From: Candidatus Eisenbacteria bacterium
GTDB taxonomy: Bacteria > Eisenbacteria > RBG-16-71-46
DNA length: 64,000 nucleotides
Direction: 5' to 3'
Assembly (NCBI GenBank): GCA_020847735.1
Contig: JADLBL010000012.1
Coordinates: forward strand, 62,001 to 126,000
Under the pieces are notes generated by a model that was not told the DNA's origin, did not search any database, and worked only from the letters and a program-made list of their open reading frames with translations. The position numbers were made by a program, and so were the translations under genes. This document shows positions 17,226 through 29,287 of this stretch, one piece after another; position 1 is the first letter of the stretch, and every line of letters starts with the position of its first letter.

Positions 17226-18112
17226 GCGCGCGCGGTCGCGCCGGCCAGCGCGACACCCAGGCCTCGCGCGGCTTCGAGGATCGCGCGCTCGCTCGCCGGC
17301 TCGACGGGCACGAGCGGCAGGCGAAGCTCATTGGCGATCAGCCCCATCTCCGAGAGCAGGAACTTGGCGGGCCCGGGGTTCGATTCGATGAACGCCGCCT
17401 TGAAGATCGGCGCCAGCCGCTCGTGCGCCGCGCGAGCCTCGGCGAAACGTCCGGCCCGCGCGTGATCGGTGAGCGCGCGCATCTCGCGCGGCACGAGCTG
17501 CCCCACGACCGAGATGACGCCCTCGCCGCCGACCGCGATGCTCGGCACCGTCAGCGAGTCGTCGCCCGAGAGCAGCGTGAAGCGCGTGCGCGTCTTCACC
17601 TGCGACATCTGGTCGAGGCTGCCCGAAGCTTCCTTGACGGCGACGATGTTCGGCACGTCCTGCACCATCGCCAGCACGTCGGCCGTCGTGTTCGTGCCGG
17701 TCCGCCCCGGGACGTTGTAGAGGATGACGGGCAGCTTCGTCGCCCGCGCGCAGGCCGTGAAGTGCGCCGCCTGCCCCTTCGGCGTCGGCCGGTTGTAGTA
17801 CGGCGTCACGACCATCGCGCCGTCCATTCCGACCTCTTCGGCGAGCTTCGTAAGCGTGATCGAGTCGGCCGTCGCGTTCGTTCCGGTTCCGGCGACGATC
17901 CAGACACGTCCCCGGGCCCGCTCCTTGACGAACGCCCAGAGCTGGCGCCGCTCCTCGACGGAGCAGGTCGCGGCCTCTCCCGTCGAGCCGCTCACCACCA
18001 GGCCCTGCACACCGCCTTCGATCATCCACTCGACCAGGCGCGCGGTCGCTTCCCGATCGATCCCGCCGCCGCGAAACGGCGTCACCATCGCCACCGAAAG
18101 ACCTTCGAACAT
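17222..18112 (-). CDS. dapA: 4-hydroxy-tetrahydrodipicolinate synthase
   Basis: A 296-residue class I aldolase that condenses pyruvate with aspartate semialdehyde. Visible motifs are SGSTGEAATCS (substrate-binding Thr pair), TPYYNRPTPKG (catalytic Tyr), and VAVKEASG, where Lys forms the Schiff base. GGAGGGG lies 6-12 nt before the ATG. A 110-nt gap separates it from dapF. A TAGGAT box at about 18164-18169 upstream could give an internal promoter, but its -35 is weak. Overlap with dapB is ATGA. The protein is normally a cytoplasmic tetramer and often inhibited by lysine; I see no attenuator or riboswitch here. Confidence 0.96.
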   Translation of the reverse strand: MFEGLSVAMVTPFRGGGIDREATARLVEWMIEGGVQGLVVSGSTGEAATCSVEERRQLWAFVKERARGRVWIVAGTGTNATADSITLTKLAEEVGMDGAMVVTPYYNRPTPKGQAAHFTACARATKLPVILYNVPGRTGTNTTADVLAMVQDVPNIVAVKEASGSLDQMSQVKTRTRFTLLSGDDSLTVPSIAVGGEGVISVVGQLVPREMRALTDHARAGRFAEARAAHERLAPIFKAAFIESNPGPAKFLLSEMGLIANELRLPLVPVEPASERAILEAARGLGVALAGATARA

Positions 18113-18222
18113 CGTCGCTCCCCTCCTGCACGGATCGCGGAGCATCCGCGACGAGGCGCATCCTAGTGCACTTTCGGGGATTCGGCACCGGCGGCGTGCG
18201 GGCCGCCCGCGGCCGGACGCGT

Positions 18223-19038
18223 TCAGCCCCGGGCGTCCGTCCACTCGCCGCGGAAGGCGATCTCGGCCGGCCCGGTGAGCGTGGCCTCGCGGCCACCGGG
18301 GCCGGAGTCGAACCGCACGACCAGGTCGTCGCCGCCGGCGGTGCGCACCGTCACCGGGCTGCGCGCGCCGGCGTCCAGCACCGCCCACAGCGCGCTGGCG
18401 ATCGCGCCGCTGCCGCACGCCAGCGTCTCGCCCTCGACGCCCCTCTCGTAGGTCCGCATCGCGCAGCGTCCGTCGGGCCGCAGCGCGACGAAGTCCACGT
18501 TCGCGCCCGCCGGCGCGAAGCGCGCATGGTGCCGCAGCGGCGGCGCCACCTCGGCGAGGGGCACGCCGGAGACGTCGGCGACGGGCACGACCAGGTGGGG
18601 CACCCCGGCACCGACCAGTCGTCCCTCCACCGTCCGCCCGCCGGATTCGAGCCGCACACGCTCGCCGTCCGAAACACGTCCGAACTCGAGCGCGATGCGG
18701 CCGTCCGGCACCGACCGGGCGCTCTTGACGCCGGCCGCCGTGCGAAACGTCACCGCTCCGTCGCGGCCCAGCCCGAGGTCCAGGGCGAAGCGGGCGATGC
18801 AGCGCGCTCCGTTCCCGCAGAACTCCGCCTCGCCCCCGTCGGCGTTGTGATAGCGCATCGCGAAATCGTGCTCCGGGTCGTTCTCGAGCAGCAGCACGCC
18901 GTCGGCGCCCACGCCCCGGCGCCGGTCGCACAGCCGCGCGAACAGCGCCCGTGCGTCCGCGGGCAGGAAGGGTGCGCGATGGTCGAGCACGACGAAATCG
19001 TTCGCGGCACCGTGCATCTTCACGAAGCGCAGCGTCAC
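18223..19038 (-). CDS. dapF: Diaminopimelate epimerase
   Basis: A 271-residue epimerase converting LL- to meso-diaminopimelate. Two active-site Cys motifs are visible: FCGNGARC (Cys74) and ETLACGSGA (Cys208), in the two-lobed pseudo-symmetric fold typical of the family. It opens [15 protein letters not shown], which matches DapF N-termini. The GTG at 19038 overlaps the stop of the preceding lipoprotein gene in GTGA (19035-19038). The following dapA is 110 nt downstream. Frame and motifs leave little doubt. Confidence 0.96.
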   Translation of the reverse strand: MTLRFVKMHGAANDFVVLDHRAPFLPADARALFARLCDRRRGVGADGVLLLENDPEHDFAMRYHNADGGEAEFCGNGARCIARFALDLGLGRDGAVTFRTAAGVKSARSVPDGRIALEFGRVSDGERVRLESGGRTVEGRLVGAGVPHLVVPVADVSGVPLAEVAPPLRHHARFAPAGANVDFVALRPDGRCAMRTYERGVEGETLACGSGAIASALWAVLDAGARSPVTVRTAGGDDLVVRFDSGPGGREATLTGPAEIAFRGEWTDARG

Positions 19039-20147
19039 GGCCGCTTCTCCGGCGCGGGCTCCGGCTCCGGTTCGGGGGCGGGCTGCGCCTCGCGATGGAG
19101 GAAGAGCACGAACGTGTTGCCGAGCACCTCGCCGCCGGGCGGGATGCGCACCTCCACCTCGATGCTGGCGGGCTCGGTGTCGCGCTTCCAGGCGCGATTC
19201 CGGTCGAGGTCGCGGAACGCGCGGACCCGGTAGAGCCCCGGATCCATGCGCAGGTCGAAGCTGCCCGAGGGCGGTACTTCGTAGAGCAGGCGCCGCGTCG
19301 TGTCGGCAACCGACGTCACGATCAGCCGAAGCGAACCCGCCTGGCTGCTGATGGTGTCCACCACCACGCCCCCGAAGCGGCCCTGCGCGCGCTGGTTGAC
19401 GAGCTTGAAGCGGATCCCGGTCGCCGCGGGGTGTTCGGGAGTCAGCGTGACGACGGTGTCGGCCGGTTCGAGGATGTCGCTGCCGGGCTCGAGCGAGCGG
19501 TTGTGGTTGAGGTCGGCGAACGCCCAGACGCGCCAGGGGACTCCGGTCTCCAGCCCTGCGATCCGGAAGGAACCGGTGCGGTCCACGACGCCCAGCGCGT
19601 CGAAGTCCCGGGCGGTGCTGTCCGGCTGCCGGCCGTCGCGGTAGCACCACAACAGCGTGCCCTGTGCCTGGAAGCCGACCGCCTCGAGCTGGCCCTCGAG
19701 GCTGCCGACGGGAAACGTGGACGCGGTGGTGAAGACGATGGTCCGGGGATCGGCGAGGTTGTTGCCGTGGCGGTCGCGCGCGTTGCCGCCGATGAACAGG
19801 GTGTAGGCGTGATCGGCCCGCAGCGATTCCGCGGGCACGAGCGTGAGCGTGCGCCCGGCCCAGCGGCGCTGCCGGATCTCGAGCGGCGGCGAGAACTCGA
19901 CGGCCTCGCCCGTGCCGCGCGGCTCCATGCCTTCGCTGAACGTGATCGAGACGCGAACGTCGCGTGGCACGCCCGCCGAGCCCGAGTCGGGCGAGACGGA
20001 CACGACGCGCGGCGGCTCGAGGTCCGGCGGCCCGCCCGAAGGCGGCGCCTTCTTCGCGCAGCCCGCCAGGGCCAGGAACGCGAGCAGGGCCGCGATCGCC
20101 GGCGCCCGCGCCGCGGACGCCTCAGGCCCGCGGATGGGCCTGCGCAT
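19035..20147 (-). CDS. Lipoprotein with SbsA/Big_5-type Ig-like domain
   Basis: A 370-residue lipoprotein. A long n-region precedes [13 protein letters not shown], with lipobox ALAGC near residue 31. The next ~100 residues ([57 protein letters not shown]) are the Ig-like domain seen in SbsA/Big_5 proteins. Later segments carry repeated beta-strand blocks of the SdrD/CNA_B kind ([20 protein letters not shown] and [20 protein letters not shown], both with the D-L-N/D-x-N-R motif). The tail is Pro/Glu-rich ([15 protein letters not shown]). ATG 20147 overlaps the xerC 3' end by 26 nt, and the stop overlaps dapF. Anchored on the periplasmic side; function not known. Its placement between xerC and dapF is unusual. 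Confidence 0.8.
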   Translation of the reverse strand: MRRPIRGPEASAARAPAIAALLAFLALAGCAKKAPPSGGPPDLEPPRVVSVSPDSGSAGVPRDVRVSITFSEGMEPRGTGEAVEFSPPLEIRQRRWAGRTLTLVPAESLRADHAYTLFIGGNARDRHGNNLADPRTIVFTTASTFPVGSLEGQLEAVGFQAQGTLLWCYRDGRQPDSTARDFDALGVVDRTGSFRIAGLETGVPWRVWAFADLNHNRSLEPGSDILEPADTVVTLTPEHPAATGIRFKLVNQRAQGRFGGVVVDTISSQAGSLRLIVTSVADTTRRLLYEVPPSGSFDLRMDPGLYRVRAFRDLDRNRAWKRDTEPASIEVEVRIPPGGEVLGNTFVLFLHREAQPAPEPEPEPAPEKRP

Positions 20148-21063
20148 ACGCCGCCCGCAGCTTGCGCCGCGAAACGTGGGTGTAGATCTGGGTGCTGGCG
20201 AGCGAGCGGTGGCCGAGCAACTCCTGGATCGCGCGCAGGTCGGCGCCCGCATCGAGCAGGTGGCTCGCGAACGAGTGCCGCAGCGCATGCGGCGTCACGC
20301 CCAGCCCGGCGGCGGCCCGTGACAGCCGGCGCGCCACGACGCGCTGCACGGTGCGCACCGACAGCCGGCCGGCGCGGCCCGCGAACAACGGCTCGCCGGG
20401 AGGGCGCGAGGCCGCTCCCGCCGCCTGATGGTAGCGGTCGAGCGCCGCGAGGGCGCGCTGGCCGAGCGGCGCGATGCGTTCGCGGCGGCCCTTGCCGCGC
20501 ACGCGCAGCAGCCGGCCGGCGCGGTCGAGATCGCCCCGGTTCAGTCCCACCAGTTCCGACACGCGCAGGCCGGCGGAGTAGGCCAGCTCGAGCAACGCGC
20601 CGTCCCGCAACGCGAGCCCGTCGTCGGCGCCGGCCAACCGGTCGAGCGCGTCGTTCAGCTCCACCTGCGGCAGCGTGCGCGGAAGCCGGGCGGGCTTGCG
20701 CGGCGAGGGCAGGGCCTTCGCCGGCTGCGGCGTCGCGCCGTCCCTGCGGGCGAGGAAGCGCTCGAAGGTGCGCCATGCCGCCAGCGCCCGCGCCGTGCTC
20801 GTCGCGGCGTGACCGGTGCGGAAGTGCTCGCGCTGCGCCCGCTCGAGATTCCCGCGATTCCAGCGCTCGCGCGGCACCGGTCGCTCGCGGGACGGAGGAG
20901 TGTCGGCCGCGGCTCCGCCGGCGGACGCCGCGAACGGGCGGCCGTCGCGGGCGAGAAAGTCCAGCAGCCAGTTCAGGTCGCGGCGATAGCCCGCGACGGT
21001 GTGCGGCGAGGCGCGCCGCGCCGCCGAAAGCTCGCGCAGGAAGGCGTCCAGCTCCTCACGCAC
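20122..21063 (-). CDS. xerC: Tyrosine recombinase XerC
   Basis: A 313-residue partner of XerD in chromosome-dimer resolution. Catalytic residues: Arg in [10 protein letters not shown], Lys in [27 protein letters not shown] and Tyr in [11 protein letters not shown]. The tail ([11 protein letters not shown]) matches the XerC pattern (VYDAAHPRA), which is why I name it XerC and its neighbour 11 kb away XerD. The GTG at 21063 overlaps the topA 3' end by 8 nt. A topA-xerC arrangement is also seen in Firmicutes, where hslV and hslU follow; neither is present here. A Pro/Ala-rich insertion lies near residues 45-65. Confidence 0.88.
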   Translation of the reverse strand: MREELDAFLRELSAARRASPHTVAGYRRDLNWLLDFLARDGRPFAASAGGAAADTPPSRERPVPRERWNRGNLERAQREHFRTGHAATSTARALAAWRTFERFLARRDGATPQPAKALPSPRKPARLPRTLPQVELNDALDRLAGADDGLALRDGALLELAYSAGLRVSELVGLNRGDLDRAGRLLRVRGKGRRERIAPLGQRALAALDRYHQAAGAASRPPGEPLFAGRAGRLSVRTVQRVVARRLSRAAAGLGVTPHALRHSFASHLLDAGADLRAIQELLGHRSLASTQIYTHVSRRKLRAAYAQAHPRA

Positions 21064-23680
21064 TCGCGGCCTCGAGCGGGAAGCGGCTCTTGCAGGTCAG
21101 GCACTGCAGGCTCGTTCCGGCCCGGCTCACCTTCTCGACGAGGAACGGCGCGCCGCAGCTCGGGCACGGCGTCGGCCGCGGCCGGTCCCACAGCGCGTAG
21201 TCGCAGGCCGGAAAGCGGGTGCACGAGAAGAACGTCTTGCCCTTCCTCGATCGCTTCTCGGCGATCTCGCCCTCGCCGCACTTCGGGCAGCGCACGCCGA
21301 GCGTGAACGGCTTGGTGAACTTGCACTCGGGGCGGCGGATGCAGTGGATGTACCGCCCGTACGGGCCGTTGCGGGCGACGAGGCTGCTGCCGCACACCGG
21401 ACACTCGCCCTCGACGTGCACCGGCAGCTCCGACTCGTCGAGCGGCTGCGTGTGCTTGCACTCGGGGTAACCCGGGCAGGCGAGGAACGCGCCGTTGCGT
21501 CCGAACTTCTTGACCAGCTTGCGGCCGCACGAGGGGCAGTCGATGTCGGTCGGCTTCTGCAGTCCCGCCTTGATCTCCTTCGTCCGGCCCTTCAGGTGCT
21601 CGAGGTCCCGCGACAGGGGCGTCCACAGGTCGCGTACGACCGACTGCCACTCGCGCTTGCCTTCCTCGACCTCGTCCAGCTCCTCCTCCATCCCGGCCGT
21701 GAAGCGGAGGTTGAAGACGTCGGGGAAGTGCTCGACCAGCAGGTCGGTGACGAGGATGCCGAGATCGGTGGGCTTGAGCGAACGGCCCTCGCGCTCGACG
21801 TAGTCGCGACGCGTGATCGTCGAGACGATCGTGGCGTAGGTGCTCGGCCGGCCGATGTTCTCCTCCTCGAGCGCCTTGACGAGCGAAGCGTCGGTGTAGC
21901 GCGGAGGCGGCTGCGTGAAGTGCTGGTCGGCGCGCACCGGCGACTCCGGCACGGCGTCGGCGTCCGGAGCGAGCGTCCCGCCGGCGGTCGCCTCGCCCGC
22001 GACGTGCAGCGGCGTGCCGGATTCGAGCGCCGGCAGGCGGCCCTCCTCGGCCTCGTCCTCCTCGTCGCGCCCGTAGACCTTGAGCCAGCCCGGAAAGCGC
22101 AGCACGCTGCCCGCGGCGCGCAGGCCGAGACGGCCGGCCTCGATCTCGACGCTGGTCGCGTCGTACTCGGCCGGGGTCGCCTGCGAGGCGACCGCGCGCT
22201 TCCAGATCAGGTCGTAGAGCTTGAACTGCTCGTCGGTGAGGAACGGCCGTAGCGAAGCGGGCGTCCGCTCGATGGACGAGGGGCGGATCGCCTCATGCGC
22301 CTCCTGCGCCCCCTTCTTGCTGCGGTAGAAGTTCGGCTTCGCGGGCACGTACTCCGGGCCGAACTCGCGTCCGAGCCAGCCGCGCGTTTCCGCCAGCGCC
22401 TCGTCGGAGAGCCGGAAGGAGTCGGTGCGCATGTAGGTGATGAGCCCGACGCTCCCCTGCCCCTTCACCTCGATGCCCTCGTACAGCTTCTGCGCGATCT
22501 GCATGGTGCGCTGGCTGGTGAAGCCGTGCCGGTTCGAAGCGGCCTGCTGCAGCGCGCTGGTGTTGAACGGCGGCACCGCGCCCTTGGACCGCGGCTTCGT
22601 CTCGATCCCGGTGATGCGCGCGGCGGCGCCGCGCAGCTCGTCCGCGAGCGCGGCCGCGCGCTCGCCCGCCCCGGCGCCGCGCAGCTGGTCCTTCTCGAGC
22701 TTCTCGCCGTCCACGCGCGTGAGCCGCGCGGTGAAGCGCTCGCCCTGCGGCGTTTCGTAGTCCACGTCGAGGGTCCAGTACTCCTCGGGGACGAACGCCA
22801 GGCGCTCCTTCTCGCGCTCCACGATTAGGCGCAGGGCGACGCTCTGCACGCGGCCGGCCGACAGGCCGTACTTGACCGTGTTCCACACGAACGGGCTGAC
22901 CTTGTAACCCACCAGGCGGTCGAGGACGCGCCGGCCCTGCTGGGCGTTGTACAGGTTCCGGTCGAGATCGCGGGGGTGCGCGAGCGCGTCGGTCACGGCC
23001 CGCTGGGTGATCTCGTTGAACGTCAGCCGCCGGATGGGGCGCTTCGTGCCCTTGAGCAGGTCGGCGAGGTGACACGCGATCGCCTCGCCCTCGCGGTCCG
23101 GGTCGGGCGCGAGATAGATGTTGGCGGCGCGCCGGGCGGCGGCCCTGAGCCGGGCGACGACCTGCCGCTTGCTCGGAATCGGCTCGTACTGCGGGGCGAA
23201 GTCGTTGTCGAGGTCCACGCCCAGCTTGCTCTTGGGCAGGTCCATGACGTGGCCGTTCGAGGCGAGCACGAAGAAGTCGCGGCCGAGAAATTTGTTCAGC
23301 GTCTTCGACTTGGTCGGCGACTCGACGACGACCAGGTTCTTGCCCTCGGCCTTGCTGCCGAATGTCGCCTCGAGCTCGGCCTCGTCGATGGGCGCGTCCG
23401 CTTCGGGCGCGGAGTCCCGACCGGCCGCCTTGCGTCGCACCGCGGCCGGCGCCTTGGCTCGCGTGCGCGGCACCGAACGTTGCCCGGCGGCCGCGCGCTT
23501 CCCGGCGGCCGCGGTTCTCCCGGCGGCCGCGCTCTTCCCGGCGGTGGCGCTCTTGCCGGATGCCGGGCGCTTTTCGGGCTCCGGAGCCGCGGAAGCCGTC
23601 GCAGGCCTGCTCCGCCTGGCCGTGGTCTTCGTGGCGCGCTTGCGGCCGCCGCCGTCAGTGCGCGACTTCGACGTCGCCAT
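21056..23680 (-). CDS. topA: DNA topoisomerase I with Ala/Lys-rich N-terminal extension
   Basis: An 874-residue type IA topoisomerase that relaxes negative supercoils. The Toprim domain starts at about 113 ([11 protein letters not shown], Glu120) with [23 protein letters not shown] holds the active-site Tyr, and [13 protein letters not shown] and [13 protein letters not shown] are family motifs. The C-terminus has four zinc ribbons (CPSC...C, CPVC...C, CPKC...C, CPSC...CLTC). The first ~110 residues are an Ala/Gly/Lys/Arg-rich, probably disordered extension ([15 protein letters not shown]) encoded by an 18-bp tandem repeat; this is unusual. ATG 23680 overlaps the smg-like gene by 26 nt. Confidence 0.93.
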   Translation of the reverse strand: MATSKSRTDGGGRKRATKTTARRSRPATASAAPEPEKRPASGKSATAGKSAAAGRTAAAGKRAAAGQRSVPRTRAKAPAAVRRKAAGRDSAPEADAPIDEAELEATFGSKAEGKNLVVVESPTKSKTLNKFLGRDFFVLASNGHVMDLPKSKLGVDLDNDFAPQYEPIPSKRQVVARLRAAARRAANIYLAPDPDREGEAIACHLADLLKGTKRPIRRLTFNEITQRAVTDALAHPRDLDRNLYNAQQGRRVLDRLVGYKVSPFVWNTVKYGLSAGRVQSVALRLIVEREKERLAFVPEEYWTLDVDYETPQGERFTARLTRVDGEKLEKDQLRGAGAGERAAALADELRGAAARITGIETKPRSKGAVPPFNTSALQQAASNRHGFTSQRTMQIAQKLYEGIEVKGQGSVGLITYMRTDSFRLSDEALAETRGWLGREFGPEYVPAKPNFYRSKKGAQEAHEAIRPSSIERTPASLRPFLTDEQFKLYDLIWKRAVASQATPAEYDATSVEIEAGRLGLRAAGSVLRFPGWLKVYGRDEEDEAEEGRLPALESGTPLHVAGEATAGGTLAPDADAVPESPVRADQHFTQPPPRYTDASLVKALEEENIGRPSTYATIVSTITRRDYVEREGRSLKPTDLGILVTDLLVEHFPDVFNLRFTAGMEEELDEVEEGKREWQSVVRDLWTPLSRDLEHLKGRTKEIKAGLQKPTDIDCPSCGRKLVKKFGRNGAFLACPGYPECKHTQPLDESELPVHVEGECPVCGSSLVARNGPYGRYIHCIRRPECKFTKPFTLGVRCPKCGEGEIAEKRSRKGKTFFSCTRFPACDYALWDRPRPTPCPSCGAPFLVEKVSRAGTSLQCLTCKSRFPLEAASA
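23483..23554 (-). repeat. 18-bp tandem repeat encoding the topA N-terminal extension
   Basis: Four imperfect 18-bp units beginning cccggcgg at 23483, 23501, 23519 and 23537, with a more diverged fifth unit after them. In the minus frame each unit encodes six residues of the AAAGK/R type. Multiples of 18 keep the frame, so copy number could vary between strains without breaking the gene. Confidence 0.75.
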
Positions 23681-24133
23681 GCCCCGTCTCCCCGTTGCCG
23701 CCTGCCGTCGCGTGATCGAGCGCGATACGCGCCGCCACGTCCCGCGCGTGCTCGACGCTGACCGGACGGACTCCGCTGGCCGTCAGCGATTCGAGCACGC
23801 GCTCGAACTGCTCCGAGTCCAGGGTGCCCTGCAGCCGCAGGTCGAGCAGGTAGCCCCACGCCTCGGTGCTCAGCGATTCCCGTTCCTCGGCGTTCAACAC
23901 GCGGGCCGCATGACGTCCGGGCGCGCCGGCGACCCAGCCCGCCGGCTCCCCTCCGTTCACGATGCAGCGGATCGCGAGCACGGCCGACATCACGTCCTCG
24001 GAGCTGAAGCCACCTTCCTCAAGCGCCTCACCCAGCGTCTCCAGCGCCAGATCGTCGCCCTCCAGGTGATCCTCGAGCTTGTCGCACAGCAGGCGCAGCA
24101 GGCGTCCGACGTCGTCCGGTCCGGTGTGTTGGC

Positions 24134-24137
<4 letters not shown>
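23655..24137 (-). CDS. Smg/DUF494-family protein
   Basis: A 160-residue protein of the DUF494 (Smg) type. The sequence LRLLCDKLEDHLEGDDLALE, then AEERESLSTEAWGYLLDL and LDSEQFERVLESLTASG, matches the helical pattern of this family, which sits next to topA or dprA in many proteobacteria. No catalytic motif is visible and the role is unknown. Its ATG overlaps the secA stop (ATGA, 24134-24137) and it shares 26 nt with the topA start, so all three are probably translated from one message. Confidence 0.82.
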
Positions 24138-27106
<2,969 letters not shown>

Positions 27107-27113
27107 GGGCCGG

Positions 27114-27142
27114 AGCATAGAGGCTGCGTCAACCGAGGGCAA
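27114..27142 (-). promoter_or_regulatory. secA promoter (TTGCCC-17-TATGCT), start-proximal
   Basis: Minus strand: -35 TTGCCC at 27142-27137, 17-nt spacer, -10 TATGCT at 27119-27114. The ATG (27106) lies 7 nt downstream of the -10 box, so transcription would begin at or next to the start codon. Confidence 0.6.
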
Positions 27143-27165
27143 AAGCAGCCCCGGGAGCAAACGCG

Positions 27166-27190
27166 CGGCCCGGTGCGTAGCACCGGGCCG
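27166..27190 (-). terminator. Terminator after cspA
   Basis: A perfect 11-bp stem cggcccggtgc/gcaccgggccg with a 3-nt loop, placed 24 nt downstream of the cspA stop on the minus strand. Short T-tracts (GTTTG, CTTTTG) follow but are not adjacent. It separates cspA from the secA promoter. Confidence 0.65.
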
Positions 27191-27214
27191 TGGGGTCAGC
27201 GGGCGGTGAATTTT

Positions 27215-27424
27215 TCAGACTTTGAAGACGTGGGCGGCTTCGACCGTGCTCTGCTTGCCGTGCTTCAACTCGAACTCCACCGTCTCGCCCGGGTGCAGGG
27301 TCTTGAAGCCCTGGCACTCGATGGCCGAGAAGTGGACGAACACCTCGGACTCCTCCGAGCCCTCCGCGGTGATGAACCCGTAGCCCTTCTGGTCACTGAA
27401 CCACTTGACGGTGCCACGCGCCAT
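27215..27424 (-). CDS. Cold-shock-domain protein
   Basis: A 69-residue single-domain cold-shock protein that binds single-stranded RNA or DNA as an RNA chaperone. It has the RNP-1-like KGYGFI and RNP-2 VFVHF, and begins [11 protein letters not shown] as expected. AGGAGG lies 9 nt before the ATG. The 5' region (27425-27505) could hold a regulatory leader as in CspA. A TTGACC at 27504-27509 is a candidate -35, but no convincing -10 follows at the right distance. A strong hairpin follows the stop. CspA-type, but which paralogue is unclear. Confidence 0.93.
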   Translation of the reverse strand: MARGTVKWFSDQKGYGFITAEGSEESEVFVHFSAIECQGFKTLHPGETVEFELKHGKQSTVEAAHVFKV

Positions 27425-27505
27425 GTGGGGGACCCTCCTGTGCGGAAAATCGACGGGAGTTCGCCCGGACCCGAGACGCAGGGTGCTCCTCGCGGAGCGG
27501 CAGGG

Positions 27506-28444
27506 TCAAGACCGTTCGGAGGCGGACTCGGCGCGGGCGCGGGCGTTCGGTCGCCGGGACGTCAACTGATCGTGAAGCTGGCGCGCCGCGGAGTGGGTCG
27601 GCTCGCACTCCAGCACCAGGGCGATCTGGTCGAGCGCCTGCGGGGTCTGGCCCACCGCCTCGAGGGCACGGGCCAGCTCGATGCGTGCCGCGTGGAACGA
27701 CGGGTTCAGCTCCAGCGCCCGGGCCAGCGACTCGATCGCGTCGTCGAGTGCTCCCTGCTGCAGTTCGTGCGCGCCGAGGAGCAGGTGCAGGTCCGGGTAG
27801 TTGGGCCGCTCGAGCGCCGCCGTACGGAGTTGTTCCAGCGCACGTGCCGGGTCCGGGAGCAGCAGCAGTTCCTGATAGCGCTGCATCTGCGCGTCGAGCC
27901 AGCGGTCCCCCGCGTCCAGAGCCTCGTGCAGCAGCGGCGCCGCGTCGTCGAAGTCGGCGCGGCCGAGCCGCTCGAGACCCTGCTGGAAGGTCCCCGGTTC
28001 GGCGACCCTGCCTTCGCCGGCAAGCACCCGCAGCGTTTCGAGCGCCTCGCCGATCCGTCCCTCGCGCGCGTCGAGCAGCGCGCGCTCGACGGCGGCGCGC
28101 CGGTAGCGCGGGTTGATGGCGAGGGCGCGCTCGAACGCCCTTCGCGCCTCGGCCCGCCGCCCGCGCTGCATTCGCAGGCAGCCGAGCTGGCACCAGTAGT
28201 CCGCCCATTCGACGACCTGGGTCGCGATTTCGAGCGCCCGCAGGGCGACCTCCGGGTGTCCGGCGGTCTCCGAAGCGCCGGCGAGCTCGCCGAGCGCGGT
28301 GGCGTAGCGCTGCACCTCGTCCGGTCCTCCCACCGCCTCGAGCCCGCGGGCGAGGCACTCGACGGCCTCGGCGAAACGGCCCTGGTCGGAAAGCTGCAGG
28401 GCGCGCGCGATCGGCGCGATCGGCGAAGCGTCGGATGGGGACAT
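27506..28444 (-). CDS. Tetratricopeptide-repeat protein
   Basis: A 312-residue cytoplasmic-looking protein made of TPR helices. Repeats read as ALQLSDQGRFAEAVECLARG, RRAEARRAFERALAINPRYR and GALDDAIESLARALELNPSF, the last two with the classic Ala/Pro spacing. No signal peptide or membrane helix is seen. It ends with a basic, Arg/Ala-rich tail (RRPNARARAESASERS). It lies 57 nt downstream of the polyprenol-kinase-like gene. TPRs are protein-binding scaffolds; the partner is unknown. Confidence 0.78.
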   Translation of the reverse strand: MSPSDASPIAPIARALQLSDQGRFAEAVECLARGLEAVGGPDEVQRYATALGELAGASETAGHPEVALRALEIATQVVEWADYWCQLGCLRMQRGRRAEARRAFERALAINPRYRRAAVERALLDAREGRIGEALETLRVLAGEGRVAEPGTFQQGLERLGRADFDDAAPLLHEALDAGDRWLDAQMQRYQELLLLPDPARALEQLRTAALERPNYPDLHLLLGAHELQQGALDDAIESLARALELNPSFHAARIELARALEAVGQTPQALDQIALVLECEPTHSAARQLHDQLTSRRPNARARAESASERS

Positions 28445-28501
28445 TTCGGCCGGGTTATCGGCCCCCGCGGCGCCGGACTTGCGGGCCTTTCCGGCGGCCC
28501 T

Positions 28502-29149
28502 TCAGCCGGCCATGAGCTTCATGGTGTAGCCGGCCGCGAGGGTGATGCCGAGGTTGTCGTCCAGCGGGATCGGCAGGATCTCGACGAGGGTCGCCGCGAG
28601 CGCGCCCGCCACCAGCACCGGAAGCGTGAGCGGCGAGACCGCGCTGACGTAGCCGGCCCACGCGAGGCACGCGAGAAAGCAGCCCGCCGCTCCCTCGAGC
28701 GTCTTGTTGAAGACGCGGTGGCGTCCCCAGCCGCGCCCGACGAGCGCGCCCATCGCGTCGCCGAGCACGGTGAATCCGAGCGCAGCCGCGGCGACCGGCT
28801 GGGAGAAGATTTCGATCGCCAGCAACGAGGCGAGCAGCAGGTAGGTCGAACCGAGAAGGCTGAAGCGCTCGTGCTCGCGGATCAGCTCCCCGAGGAACTG
28901 ACGGAAGAACCGGCGCACGCGATCCTCGTGCAGGCGCAGCAGGTCGAGCGCCACCGCGCCGGCGGTGAGCGCGATGAACAGCAGTTCGAACTGCTTGCGC
29001 CCGCGCGGCCACGGCAGCACCTCGTGCAGCAGGTCGAGCGGCAGGACCAGGAAGCAGAGGTGGATCGCCTTGCGGCGCGCCTCGGAGAGCCACTGCGGTG
29101 AACGCAGAGGCCCGAGCGGTCCGACGGGGGCGGGCGTGGGCTCGTGCAC
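28502..29149 (-). CDS. Polyprenol/diacylglycerol kinase-like membrane protein (SEC59/CdsA superfamily)
   Basis: A 215-residue multi-pass membrane protein. The pattern fits the CTP-dependent dolichol/polyprenol kinase family: a cytosolic start with ARRKAIHLCFLVLPL, several helices, LGDAMGALVGRGWGR followed by KTLEG (the GDA...GR-x(n)-KTLEG signature), and PLDDNLGITLAAG near the C-terminus. These enzymes phosphorylate lipid alcohols used as glycan carriers. The start is GTG 29149. A TAAGGT lies 6 nt upstream, so this could be another leaderless gene, although the -35 is weak. Substrate (undecaprenol, diacylglycerol or phytol) cannot be told. Confidence 0.8.
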   Translation of the reverse strand: MHEPTPAPVGPLGPLRSPQWLSEARRKAIHLCFLVLPLDLLHEVLPWPRGRKQFELLFIALTAGAVALDLLRLHEDRVRRFFRQFLGELIREHERFSLLGSTYLLLASLLAIEIFSQPVAAAALGFTVLGDAMGALVGRGWGRHRVFNKTLEGAAGCFLACLAWAGYVSAVSPLTLPVLVAGALAATLVEILPIPLDDNLGITLAAGYTMKLMAG

Positions 29150-29155
29150 GCCGGA

Positions 29156-29161
29156 ACCTTA
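29156..29161 (-). promoter_or_regulatory. Start-proximal -10 box of the polyprenol-kinase-like gene (TAAGGT)
   Basis: TAAGGT on the minus strand ends 6 nt before the GTG start at 29149. The expected -35 region reads TGGCGG or CTGGCG, which is weak. Its geometry is the same as at secA, purN and the SpoIIE-type gene. A small inverted repeat (ccgcca/tggcgg) lies upstream and may instead end the transglycosylase transcript. Confidence 0.4.
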
Positions 29162-29287
29162 GCCCGTCGCAATCCCGCACCGCCAGCGGTGGCGGGATCC
29201 GCGCGGCGCGCGGGCGAACGGGCGCGTCCGCGCCGCGCCGCCGAGGTGCGCTCTCGGGGCGTGCGTCCGCCGGACCGGCGGGCATCC

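Noticed and set aside
27425-27509. Promoter of cspA with -35 TTGACC at 27504-27509
   Set aside because: The -35 is good but the sequence at 17-18 nt (CACCCT) is not a convincing -10; not listed as a feature.
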